Source: Euphorbia lathyris
Taxonomy: Eukaryota > Streptophyta > Magnoliopsida > Malpighiales > Euphorbiaceae
Direction of reading: 5' to 3'
Length of the DNA: 64,000 bases
Assembly (NCBI RefSeq): GCF_963576675.1
Contig: NC_088918.1
Coordinates: 39,961,501-40,025,500 of the forward strand
Shown one piece after another: positions 11,560 through 23,217 of the stretch; position 1 is the stretch's first letter, and each line of letters starts with the position of its first letter. A program made the position numbers and the translations under genes. The notes under the pieces were generated by a model, which was not told the origin of the DNA, did not search any database, and saw nothing but the letters and a program-made list of their open reading frames with translations.

Positions 11560-11987
11560 AAAAAATATATATTTTATAAAATTAAAAATATTTTGTAATG
11601 AACGTTGTTGTTGTCGTTGTTGGTTTTTTTGTTTTTTTTTTTTGTTTTTGGACAAAAGATGAAGGTAGGCTTCTAAGAAACCTCATCTAAAAACGGAGAG
11701 AGTCCACATGATTATGACTAGTTTGTGAAGCATTGGAAAGAGTTGAATGGTAGTACTCCAATCAAAATGAATTTCATTTTACTGAAGCATTCAAAATCTT
11801 GAATGCCCACCTGGGTTAAGAATTACCACACCCCTCATTTCAATTGACAAGGACATCAAAGATTAGGACAATCTACTGATTCAACTTCGGCTGCCTGAAA
11901 CTTCCCAATTCGAACAAGTAATCTCAGAAAGTTGCTATCTTTCTTTTAAAAACAATTTAACACAATTAATTTGAATTGAGATTAACA
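11560..11987 (+). promoter_or_regulatory. Upstream region of the WAK-like gene
   Basis: The 433 bases between the Copia-1 target duplication and the WAKL start codon must include the WAKL 5' UTR and core promoter. T-rich runs lie near 11620-11645. No clear TATA box is assigned. The Copia-1 5' LTR ends only about 430 bp from the start codon and is transcribed in the opposite direction. Confidence 0.3.
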
Positions 11988-14812
11988 ATGGAGGCGATAG
12001 AAAGGATAACCCAGAGATTGAAAACTTTCCCTTTCCCTGTGATTGTCATACTATGCCTAATCCAAGCACTCGCAGCAGGGGCTACAACAAACCCTTCATG
12101 CCAACACACTTGCGGCAATCTTAGAATTTATTTTCCATTTGGAATCGGACAAGGTTGTTTCATGAACAAGAGTTTTGAGGTAATCTGCAACTCCTCTTTT
12201 TCGCCTCCTAAACTTTTCTTACCTAGCATCAACATGGAATTCGATGCTATCATGTCAGGCCAGGTTCGAGTCAAAAATCCTGTACTTTCTTCAAATTGCA
12301 ACCATAAATCTTATAAAGGATTAGGAATCTCTCTGTTAGGCACCCCTTTTGTCTTCTCAAATGTTTCCAACAGGTTCACAGCCGTAGGATGCAATAATTA
12401 TGCTATGCTTGTAGCAGACGGAACAACAATTGGTGGCTGCCTGTCCTTTTGTCCATATGGAGCTTATAATAATGTAAGCGGCTGCTACGGAATCAACTGC
12501 TGCGAGGCCTCAATTCCTCCAAATATCCAGGCTTTTCAAGTAAACATGACCAACCCTTTGAGCAATGTCGAAGATCGAAGCAGTTGCAAGTCTGCTTTCA
12601 TGGTTCACCAAGATTGGTTTGCATTAAAATTGTCAACATTAAGAAGCTATGATGATTTAAACTTCTTGGATAATGTTCCTGTTATTCTTGACTGGGCCAA
12701 TGAACAAGGCTTTTGTGATATAAGTAAAGCCTCCAATGTCAATTGCACTCTCGATCAGACTTATTGCTGGAAACAAATCAATACTAATCAATTCTGTGTT
12801 TGCAACCAATGTCAAGATTTCAGACGATGCACAGCTCCAAGTAACTATTATAGCTGTCAATTATACTGCTTTTATACATCTGGAGGAGGCTATAACTGCT
12901 CATGTCCTCTAGGACATTCTTACAGCGGCAATAGATGCTACCCTGATCATGTCCTTTGGGGAAAATCTCAGGCCAAGACCAAAAGTGTCATAATAGGTAT
13001 GCAAATTGAAATTTGTAGTAATTAACATTTAGGAGTTTGGAACCAACCCTAAAGAGTTTGGAACCAACGCTAAACTTCTATTGAACTTCAGCAAATTTAT
13101 ACAGAATTACAAACATAACTGACTTCCATAACTTATCCTAAACATAAGCAATAACTGAATAACTTCTCCTAAATTGATATGTGGAATTTAGAGTAGTGAT
13201 GAAGTTTTTGAGCTCCGTAACAATGGATCCTTGTTGCTTGTTCATCATTTCGGTGAGTGTTTGCTCCTGCTTCTTATTATTTTCTATGAACATGCTTTTC
13301 ACCATTGATTTGAGGTTTTCCTCAATTTTCTTTAGCTCCTGAGCTCTGGTCTCAGCCATGGCTGATTTCTGGGGGTTGGATATGGCGGGAGGTGGTGGAA
13401 AGGGGAGGATCGGCGCTCTGATACCAAATGATACCCAGAAATAATAGAGACACGTGTCTCATAGAGACTAAAGGAAATACATAAGTAAAACGCAAGCAGA
13501 TAATGAAAACGACACTACAATTAAATTCCACATATCATAAATTCAAATAATTAAATAAAACATTATCTGCTAATAAATTAACTAATGCACATTTCCAACA
13601 AAATTCTTGTACCATCAATTAACAAGAATGAAACTGAGGTTTTTGAGTTTTGCAGGTGTTGCATCAGGTTTTGGACTCTTGTTATTACTTGCTGGTTTGT
13701 GGTTATCATACAAGTTAGTAAAGAGAAGACAATCAGAAAAGCTGAAACAGAAATATTTCAAAAGGAATGGGGGTTTGTTACTTGAGCAACAACTATTTTC
13801 TGCAGAAAATCATGTTGAGCAAACAAAGGTATTTACTTCAAAAGAGCTAGAGATGGCAACTGATGAGTACCATGTGAATAGAATCCTAGGGCAAGGAGGG
13901 CAAGGGACTGTTTACAAAGGAATGTTGACTGATGGAAGAGTTGTAGCTGTTAAGAAATCCAAAGTTGTTGATGAAGATAAGCTTGATCAATTTATAAACG
14001 AGGTTGTAATATTATCACAGATCAATCATAGAAATGTTGTTAAATTGTATGGTTGCTGCCTGGAAACACAAGTTCCTCTTCTAGTCTATGAGTTCATTCC
14101 TAATGGGACACTCTACCAATTTTTACATAATCAAAACCAAGAGGAGTTGTTTCCACTTACATGGAAAATGCGCTTGCAAATTGCCACGGAAGTTGCAGGA
14201 GCTTTAGCTTATTTGCACTCCGCAGCTTCTATGCCTATCTATCATAGAGATATCAAGACTTCAAATATACTTTTGGATGAAAAGTATAGAGCAAAAGTTG
14301 CAGACTTCGGGACCTCCAAATCAATTTCTATCGATGAAACGCATGTGACAACTCGAGTACAAGGAACTTTTGGATATCTAGATCCTGAATACTTCCAATC
14401 AAGCCAGTTTACAGAGAAAAGTGATGTTTATAGCTTCGGAGTAGTTCTTGCGGAGCTTTTGACAGGGCAAAAACCGATCGTTTTATCAAGAGAAGATAGA
14501 AGCTTAGCTACATATTTTCTACTTTCAATGGAACAGAATCGTTTGTTTGATATCATTGATGTTCGAATTCTGAAGGAGGGGAGAAAAGATGAAATTATTG
14601 CAGTTGCTAAGCTGGCAAAAAGTTGTCTGAACTTGAATGGGAAAAAGAGACCAAACATGAAGACAGTGGCAATAGAGTTGGAAAGGATTAGAGAATCTGA
14701 AGGAGCTTCTTCAATCAATCAACAACAATATGAAGAGGTTGATTATGGTGTAGGAGAATATCTTGCTCCATGGGAAACTACTTCATCTTCAACTAGATCT
14801 TTCAATAGCTAG
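11988..14812 (+). CDS. Wall-associated-kinase-like receptor kinase (WAKL)
   Basis: Two exons: 11988-12996 and 13656-14812 (721 aa), joined in phase 1 between AG|GTATGC and TTTTGCAG|G. An N-terminal signal peptide (about residues 13-33) is followed by a Cys-rich GUB_WAK pectin-binding-like domain ([20 protein letters not shown]) and a Cys-rich EGF-like stretch ending [16 protein letters not shown]. Exon 2 opens with a transmembrane segment (about 338-357), then a Ser/Thr kinase: glycine loop [11 protein letters not shown] (415-425), AVKK Lys 436, HRD 533-535 (RD type), DFG 553-555, [10 protein letters not shown]. All catalytic residues are present. WAK/WAKL proteins bind pectin or signal at the cell wall; the ligand here is unknown. 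The ATG at 11988 was chosen because a signal peptide follows it. The intron contains an LTR-element remnant. Confidence 0.93.
13138..13600 (-). mobile_element. LTR retrotransposon remnant (Ty3-type gag start) in the WAKL intron
   Basis: On the minus strand, a piece of LTR ending GGGTATCA (down to 13429) is followed by a perfect initiator-Met PBS TGGTATCAGAGC (13415-13426), a short leader and a gag-like start [17 protein letters not shown] at 13359, then a coiled-coil-like stretch rich in K/E/Q that ends near 13160. No pol or second LTR remains. The outer limit of the LTR (about 13560-13600) is uncertain. A 21-bp direct repeat (GAGTTTGGAACCAAC...) lies just left at 13031-13074. Confidence 0.72.
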
Positions 14813-16640
14813 TTCTTCAAATACCATTTTCATGTTCTTATTAAGTATGGTAAGTGATGGTCCTAGCGTCGAGCTAATCACTCAAAATGCTAAATTATTT
14901 AGGAACGCGTGTACTGAATCCAGATGAGTTATGTTATAGCAAGTAATGATCTAATATGTTATTTTGTTAATAAACGACTCGAAAATGAAGATGAAGGTTG
15001 TTTTCTATATTAACCTGCTCCTATTTCGAAATAGGAATTGTCATACTTAGCTAACAATTGTATTCTAAACTATAAATTTAAGCATGTAAGCAATTATAAA
15101 ATTCTTAGGTTAAGGTCACTAACCTTTTGTGAAGCTAATTAATCTTAAACCATGATTAGGAAGGTATTGAATCTAAGCTTAGAAATTATAGTTTATTTAT
15201 TTCGTGGTGTGTTAATTTATATGGTTGTCGGAGTTTGAATTCCAATAAGACAACTCCCATATAACTAATGTGATTTAAGCAATTTAACAAAGGAATCAAA
15301 GCAATCATAATAACTAAACTATAAACTTTTATTGCAAATGATATACAAACATTCCACGCATCACAATTTATTAAAAATAATAAATTTTTTGACCTACAAC
15401 ACACACAGATAAATGATAACTTTTTTTAAGGACATAGATGAAAATAGAAAAACAGATGATATTTTACTTTCTAGTACTCTTTTAATCCTTCTACCTCTAC
15501 AACAAACGGTTAGAAAAGATCCATGCCCGATAAACCCACTCTAATACTTAAATTAGCAAGTATTGATATTAGTTGTGTAATTTATCTATCTTTTTTAGAT
15601 CATATATATTTTCTATTTATAGTGGTTGTTAAGGGTATTCCTTGTCATTTTGAGAGTGTGGCCTATTGAGTCACAAGACGAATGTCATTCTTTAGTTGGT
15701 TCTACGATGTGAAGTATGTGACGTTGTCGAGTAGTACACCCTGCCGATCTTACTAGACCTGTGTCCTTTGAACCCTTAGTGTGTCAAAGGATACGCATTA
15801 ATCCTTGTCTCATGTCCTTTTGCATAACCGTTTTCTGTAATCCAACGGTTGCTCTTTTATGACCATACGGCCGCATGGATGGATGGCAGGGACACGTGGC
15901 CGAACGGTTCCATTCACATCTTAAGGGAATATTCTCCTCTTGAATTGAACAGTTGATGTACGCTCTTTGGATCGATGAGTGACAATGCTCCACGTGTCCA
16001 AGGTGTTTCCATGGAATATTCTTTAGGGTATCAACGTGGACAAAAGAATTATCTTCTAAAACTTAGGATAAAATTAAAAAAAAACTTTGTGCTTTCACAT
16101 TTTGTTAAACTTGTGGAATTTTTTTTTTGTCCAAACAAGATTTTTGTTTTGCTAAAAGCAAGAATATTTTAGTTTGACACGGTATAAAATGACCGTTAAC
16201 GACTTCAAAATGAAAAATTTCAAGAATTAAAGTTGTTTAGTGTCACATTTACTATGAAACTAAATTTTTTATTTTTCAAAATCATTATCTCTCTAAATAT
16301 TTACTTTCTCGCTTCCTACCATACAACATCTAAATGATTTAAAAATTAAAAGTCAAAAGAATTAAAATATATCAAATTTTTAAATTTTTTATTTTAAAAT
16401 TATCACCATTTATTTTAATTTTGAAATTTTTATTTTTAACAAAACTAATAGCAAACCTTATTAGCAATTATAAAAGATGCTATTATTTATTTAGACTTGT
16501 TTTAATTGGATTCGATTTAAAAGAAAAGAAAAAAAGAAAAGCGCAATTACAGGAGTGACAATGCGGTGCCGCTATGGAATAACGAAAAAACTACTAAAAA
16601 GAAAAAGAAAAAAGAATAGTGATTTATACTGGTACTGTAC
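14813..16640. other. Intergenic between WAKL and TOL1, no gene
   Basis: No supported reading frame. The part from about 15640 to 16040 is less AT-rich and contains two CACGTG boxes (15891 and 15992 area, in GGACACGTGGCC and CTCCACGTGTCC). It looks like a fragment of a longer repeat, perhaps an LTR, but no ends or target duplication were found. The rest is AT-rich. Confidence 0.45.
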
Positions 16641-17351
16641 ATTGCTTGCTTCAGCGAAAAGAGACTGAAACTTCAAGAAACATCATAACTTTTACTCAGT
16701 CAACTCTCCGCAACACAGACAATCTTCTTCGACTTTCATTTGTATGTATTTCATCTCTTAATTTTCTTTAATTTCTGTTTTTCTTTTTACAAAATTCCTC
16801 GCTTTTTTGCGTGATCCGATCATCTTCTCTTGTCGACGAAGTCAAAGGTGACGGAAAAAGAATTCTTCTTGATCCTTAGGTCATATGATGAACATGTCAT
16901 TTGCAATGCTTGTTATTCTTTCTAATTTTCCTTTGGATTTCTGATGTTCCCGATAATTTTCTTTTGACTTTATATGGTAGCCGACCCTAAAACATTTGGT
17001 GTAATCGTCAAAGATGCCTTTAGTTTCTTGAAATTTATTTAGGGATTTGAAGCTTGGAATATCAGGACAGTATTTCCTTTGTAAATTTCGATTTTCTTAG
17101 AAGACGAAATCCACACTGAAAACTATTGAATTGTTTTTTCTGGAAATAAATTATGTAGCTTGGTTGTCTGATAACAATGTTTCATTGACTATCTGAGTTG
17201 AATCTATGTTGGTTGAATTTTTTCTTTTTTCTATGGTTTCCTCACCCCTAGATGAATGACATCTTTAGTGATCTGCTATACTTTATGTTAGGAATTGCAC
17301 ATTCAGGAACGTAATCAGTAATTTTTGGTGGGTTTTCGGAGGTTGGTAAAG
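16640..17351 (+). promoter_or_regulatory. 5' leader region of TOL1, probably with a UTR intron
   Basis: Pyrimidine-rich, typical leader sequence begins near 16660-16760. A donor-like GTATGT near 16742 and acceptor-like pyrimidine tracts before 17352 would allow a 5'-UTR intron of roughly 550 bp, a common arrangement in plant housekeeping genes. Transcript limits cannot be read from sequence. Confidence 0.35.
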
Positions 17352-20300
17352 ATGAGCGACAATTTGATGGAGAAAGTTAGTGCTTTTGGTGAACGCCTTA
17401 AGATTGGAGGTACTGAGGTGGGTAAAAAGATGACTGCTGGCATGAGCTCAATGAGCTTCAAGATGAAGGAGCTGTTCCAAGGTCCAAACCAGGCTGATAA
17501 AATTGTCGAGGAAGCTACAGCAGAGACCCTTGAAGAGCCTGATTGGGCCTTGAATCTTGATATCTGTGACATGGTTAATCATGAAAAAGTCAGCAGTGTT
17601 GAATTAGTTCGTGGTATAAAGAAGCGAATCATGATAAAGAATGCTAGAGTTCAGTACTTGTCTTTGGTGTTGCTCGAAACATTTGTGAAGAATTGTGAGA
17701 AGGCTTTCTCAGAGGTTGCAGCTGAGAGGATTCTTGATGAAATGGTGAAGCTGATTGATGATCCTCAGACTGTTGTTAACAATCGGAACAAGGCTCTGAT
17801 ACTTATTGAATCATGGGGCGAGTCAACTGGTGAGCTGCGCTATTTACCTGTTTATGAAGAAACATACAAGGTACTCATTGCACTAGCTCCTTTGCAATTT
17901 CTCTCTTTAACTGACAAACTGGTTTGGTACGATTCTTAGGCTTGGTTAAAGTGAAAACAACCTCCATTGATTGTTATTGAAAATAATTGCTCCTAGTCCA
18001 GCTTATTAGAAACTAGAGACATTCTTTCAACTGCTTTGTTTTGTTAGTGAAATGAGATGATAATCCATATTCGGTATTTTTTCCCCTTATTTTATTCAGA
18101 TACGAGTTTGGCCCAGTTTGGCTTGCTGTTCCTAAATCAGCTTCTCAAAGTTTTTTTCTTCTTGCTGCTATTACCAAACCATTTTCTGGAACCATTCATA
18201 TTGTGGTTGGGAAAACAGCTCTGGTAAAAAGTGAAAAGAATTGAGAAAGAAAATATGAAGAGCAGAAGAATGCTTCTGAACAGAATGCAAACAAGCATTT
18301 TAAGCACTCCACTACATGCCTTCACATTAAAATCCAATAATAAAATTGATTTATTTAGTAACAAAATCCTTTAATTTTGTTGAACAAGAATTTTAAATGT
18401 GCATCTCAGAAGTTGAATGAAAGTACTATAGATGTCTATTATGATGGTAGTCTTGTTCTTTTTGATATTACATGAGTTTCCAATTATGTTGCTTGCATAT
18501 GTAAGAATTGCAGAAGGGTTTTTTATGTGTGTGTGTGGTTGCCTTTCTCTGTTGCTGCAGATGTAGATGTTAAAAAAGGATTTTTTTGGCTAATACTTTT
18601 TCTTTTCCTTGAATGCTTCCTGCTCTGTGCCTCTCCTCTCTTTCTGGGCTTGTGCCTTTTCAATTGAAGAGCCTAAGATCAAGGGGCATCCGCTTCCCTG
18701 GCCGTGACAATGAGAGTTTGGTGCCCATATTTACACCTCCTCGTTCAGTTTCAGCAGCAGAAGTTGATGCTAGTATTGTGCGGCAGATTGAGCATGATAT
18801 TCCTGTGGTAAGCTTTACAACAGAACAAGCAAAGGAAGCGTTTGATGTGGCAAGGAACAGCATTGAACTTCTCACAACAGTCTTGTCCTCTTCACCCCAG
18901 CAAGATGCTTTGCAGGTTCTTTTATTTTGCAAATTAATTTAGTTCATACGATGTGAAGTTATGCTTAATAGTTTGCTTTTACAGTATCTAGGGCTAGGTT
19001 CTTTCTAGATTATTGAATTTATGCTCAAGTTTATTGACCAAGTGAACAACATTTGAGTTGCATAAAGAAATCCAAAATTTTATATATGGATGGTTTTCTC
19101 TTGTCCCAGCTAGCTACCAGACCTTGCTATGAGTAGTAAGAGCTTTTCAATCTATTAGGAACATAAATTATGGCCACTCAGGTGTTTGGTTAGATGTTAA
19201 AAAAAAAAATTCCAATCTAGCATTGGGTTGTTTGGTTAGATATTAAAATAATTTTCCAAGTATGTAAAAGACCACTGTCCTTGAAATCCTTAAATTGGAT
19301 ATATGTAGATGTTATTTATTTATTTATTTATTACGTTATCCGGTTCGACCAATCCGAGCCATCCGGTCCGACCAAGTGACCCGTGACCCAGTCATCAATC
19401 TGGTTTAATGTCCGGTCCGGTTCTGATAACATTGGATTTTATCAAGGAAGTCTCTTAGGATTTTTAATTTTTAATTTTTATTTTGGTAGTAATTAAATGC
19501 TATAGAACACATAGGATCTGACAACTTCAGGATTTTGGCAGAAGTGTATATGGTTTATTGACATCATAGTTTTGTTCACCATAGCTCGATAATCGCCCTA
19601 GTCCTTGAAGCGATCCTTTTAATGTTTGCTACTTCAATGCTGAGTGAATATGCAATCATGCTGCCCTTGCCATGAACTATGTTTCCAGTTGATCAGGCTG
19701 ACGTATGTACTCTGAAAGGAAGAAGTTGGCATGGATATTATTGTTAAACACTGATTTGTATGGTGCTCAGCCTTGAAAATTGAAATCCTTTTTTTTTCTG
19801 TTGCAATATATTATGTGACATGGGAGGAGTTTGAGCAATGGTAATTGAGGCTAGAAGGGTTGAAATGGGCAAGGTTCATGATGAAGCAGTAGCTTTACTG
19901 TGAGATAAATTGATATGTTACTATGAAATATAACCCATAGATGTTTTTCTTATAAGGTGGATGTGCGCTTTAGTTCTTATCTGCTACCATAGAAACAGAT
20001 TCACTCTGGTTTGATTAAAAGCAAAATCTGTTTGAACTGTTAGTGCTTGTTTTAGAAGAGTAAGAGAGTTGGTCAATTCTTGTGGCTTGTCCTACAAATT
20101 TTCTGTTTATGTGTTTCCTTGAAGCCCCCAATCAGCAGGGATTGAAGTTTGACTGTGAACTATGGAAGCATTTGTAGACTAGGCTGCTTGTGTAATACAT
20201 GATTTGGTCCATAGGTGGATCAAAATAACTGGCAACTGAAGGCTTTCTGTCTATGTGGTTGGGTTGCATGGATATTGATGACATTCTCTTTTTCCTGTCT

Positions 20301-21603
20301 TGCTTCTCAAATTCTTTGGATCTTGTGCATCTTTTGTGTCTACTTGAAGTTTCAAAATTTGGGTTTGGCTTTGACTTTATTATTATTGTTCTTTATTTTG
20401 TTGTTGAACTTGTCATATTTTTCATAACATAGAATGCAAATCAAACCCATATTTGAATTGAAATTGAGATATTGATGCAAGTCCTTCCCATCTGTACTTC
20501 AAATGATTCATGTCTGAAAGAGGTTGTGTTTATTTATTGGATGAAACTTCTGCTACAGGACCTCAACAAATTTAAAGTTAGTTGTTATATTATAAGTTAG
20601 GAAATGCTTCGTCATTTCATATTTGAACGGGCTTTTGTTAAATAGTTCTGCTATTGGTGAAGCATCAAGCAAGGGGCTTATCCTTGAAACTTTAGAGTAT
20701 ATTTTGAAGAGAAATCAAATGCATTGAGATTTCTAACGTATCCAGCAATAAAAGAGAGGAGTAACTAGTAGTAGAAGAAGGGAAGAATGTGGACAAGTGA
20801 GGAAGGGAGGATGGGGGGAAGTGGGGGAAGGCAACTGGTAGTTATCATTTCATTCTTAAAGTGAAATGATATATTTGAGAAATTTAATCCAACACCAATG
20901 TTTGAATATTACCTTGTCTTTAGCAATGGTGGTGTAACTGAATCCCCTGTAACTTCAAGATTACTTTTCTAAAATGATATATTTGAGAAATGATCATATG
21001 ATTTGGGCAGTTGAAATCTTCTAGGCACATTTATACTCTTTGCTGATGCTATTGGAAATTCCATTCCATGTCTGTTAGTGAAATAAACAAGCCCTTTGTG
21101 TCTGGAAGCTTTTCCGGAACTAGAGCTAGAAATATATAACTTTGTGGACTTTGAGTAACGGAATGCTGTATTTCCATTGGCAGGATGATTTGACGGCTAC
21201 ACTGATCCAGCAATGTCAGCAGTCTCGATCTACTGTGCAGAGGATCATAGAGACATGTGGAGATAATGAAGCCTTGCTGTTTGAAGCCTTGAATGTGAAT
21301 GATGAGATCCAGAAAGTTCTCTCCAAATATGAAGAGTTGAAGAAACCAGGTGTGGTTCCTTCTGCGCCGGAACCTGCTATGATTCCTGTTGGTGTGGAGG
21401 TGGATGAGCCGCCGATGCAAGCAAAAGAAGATGCATTGGTTAGGAAGCCAGCAGGTTCAAGGGGGGGAATCCATGGAGGAAGCAATGATGACATGATGGA
21501 TGACCTTGATGAAATGATATTTGGTAAGAAAAGTGGTTCCGGGGGAACGTCTGAAGAGCCAAAGAAACAGCAATCTTCCAAGGATGATCTAATCACCTTC
21601 TGA
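17352..21603 (+). CDS. TOL1: TOM1-like protein (VHS-GAT), TOL1-type
   Basis: Three exons, 17352-17870, 18670-18915 and 21184-21603, all in phase 0, encode 394 aa. An N-terminal amphipathic region is followed by a VHS domain (about 50-173; DWALNLDICDMVNHEK, KNARVQYLSLVLLETFVKNC) and a GAT domain (about 205-305) split between exons 2 and 3. The C-terminal tail is acidic and Gly-rich with DDMMDDLDEMIFG and ends SKDDLITF. TOL proteins bind ubiquitinated cargo at the plasma membrane and early endosomes and act in place of ESCRT-0, passing cargo to the vacuolar sorting pathway. The short form without an extended Gln-rich C-terminus fits the TOL1/TOL2 subclass, and neighbours favour TOL1. Exon junctions match AG|GTACTC, GAAG|AGC, CAG|GTTC and GCAG|GAT. 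Confidence 0.93.
18916..21183 (+). other. Long intron 2 of TOL1
   Basis: 2268 bp between the two GAT-encoding exons. A TTTA tandem tract (19313-19331) is followed by a short GC-richer insertion-like segment with repeated CCGGTCCG/CCGGTTCG motifs (19339-19430), probably a transposon scrap. No complete inverted-repeat element or gene was identified. Confidence 0.6.
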
Positions 21604-22214
21604 GTTGATTTTAGGAAATAATCAGGTCTTGAATTTGATGTTTGATTCTAGAAAAGGGTAGAGAGAGTGTTGTTTTGCACAATATACTAGCACTCCATTG
21701 ATTTCTGTCTGTAAGTAGTTTATTGTTTTGGAATTGGTTGACACTGAGAGGGTATATTATATACATATTTATTTTATTTATGCATACACTTTCAAGTTTG
21801 CTTCTTAAGTGGCATTTGATTGACACCATCTTTTATTCATGTTTATGTACTGTGCTGTGCCATCTTCGAATATTCCCAATGCTTCAAAAAATTGAAAAGT
21901 TTAATTAATTCACTAGCATTATTTTTTATTTACCTTTATCTATTGCAAGCCAAAACGTACCTTTTGTCTTGACACCTCCAATTTATTGATGTGGCAATGG
22001 GATTTTTGTAAAAGAAATTTTGCTCTCTTTAATAAGTTAACATGTCAATTTTCTTCTTCTTTCGAAACTTCGGGAGGCGAAAGGTTGTCCTAACCCTATT
22101 AATACACAGAGGGTAGGTGCAATTTTACTTCATCTTCTTCAATCTCCGAACTTGCAACCTTCTTCAAACTTGCAATTTCTCTAAAACCTTCTTCAAACTT
22201 CTATTTATTAAAGT

Positions 22215-22445
22215 AGTAAGTCCATCTTCTTTCTTCATCATCTTTTTTTTTTTTTTGTAAGAAATGGATGATTTCTCTTCAAAAGCAAAGAATGTATTCC
22301 TGAAGATCAATGTCATGGCTTCCTTAATAATAGGTGTACATCTTCTTTCTTCTACCACATCTTTTCTTGTGAGAAATGGATACTTCCTCTTCAAAAGTAA
22401 AGAACGTGATCCTGACAATCAACGTCATGGCCTTCTCAATAATCC
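22215..22445. repeat. Tandem duplication of about 110 bp downstream of TOL1
   Basis: Two diverged copies, about 22218-22330 and 22334-22442, share CATCTTCTTTCTTC, GAGAAATGGAT, CTCTTCAAAAG and the ending CTTCCTTAATAAT / CTTCTCAATAAT. It spans two small chance reading frames with no recognised product. Confidence 0.6.
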
Positions 22446-22669
22446 AATATCGATTGGATGGATTAAAAAGGAAGCACCTTAGTTGAACAACTACGAATGC
22501 GTCATCGCAGACCAGAGGGCAAGATGCATCTTCCGTCAATTATCCGCCTCACCATATTCATGATCCAAATCAGTTATAACTTCAGCTATTTACTGTGAGA
22601 GTCTGTATTTGATGTCATCTTATATTTGGGTCCCTTGGATGGAGGGCTTTTTATATTGGATATGTGAGA

Positions 22670-22995
22670 CAGTTAACGAACACAAAATGAAATTTCGAAG
22701 AAATAATGATATTTTAAGAAACTTTAATTATTCAAAGATTTTGTTTTGAGATAATTTAAATGGTGTTTGGTTAGGAGAGAGAAAATAAACTTTTAGAAAA
22801 AAAGTTTTCAAAAATAATGATTTTATAAAATAAAAAATATGATTTAATAGTAAATATTATTTTAAACAATTTTAATTTTTAAACATTTTTATTTTAAAGT
22901 CGTTAATGGATATTTTAATATTTTAGTTAAAATTTAGTGGTGATATTAAAAAACTGTAGGGCTTAAGTGATTGTTATGTTAGGTGTTAAAAGTTT
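22670..22995. mobile_element. Deleted relative of the 29.8-kb MULE-like element
   Basis: The block AATGATATTTTAAGAAACTT, then TTGAGATAATTTAAATGGTGTTTGGTTAGGAG, closely follows the order seen at 29941-30012. The continuation (AGAGAGAAAA...) and the right part (GTTAAAATTTAGTGGTGATATTAAAAA) match 31560-31730. So this is a roughly 320-bp internally deleted relative without the nested hAT. Ends and target duplication are not resolved. Confidence 0.55.
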
Positions 22996-23217
22996 AGTAA
23001 AATTTATTAAAAGAAAAAAAGAAAATGAAAAGAAAATTGAGATCAAACAAATAAAAAGGAAAATAAAATAGGAGTTATATGAGTTCAATCTAGCGAATGT
23101 GAGAAAATTGTAGACTTTTGTCATCAATCTCCCATAATATATGATGTCTGCTTGAAGATGAAATCGAATTGTCGAATGCTCAGCCAAGAACACTTTTGAG
23201 CTAATTCTCGTCCAAAA

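Noticed and set aside
15784..16050. Possible small gene in the GC-richer segment between WAKL and TOL1
   Set aside because: Short frames on both strands without start context, domain or splice support; more like an old LTR fragment.
20215..20427. 70-aa hydrophobic frame in TOL1 intron 2
   Set aside because: T-rich intron DNA readily gives Leu/Phe-rich frames; no start context, no splice support.
21216..21596. 126-aa minus-strand frame opposite TOL1 exon 3
   Set aside because: Antisense shadow of the conserved TOL1 C-terminal exon.
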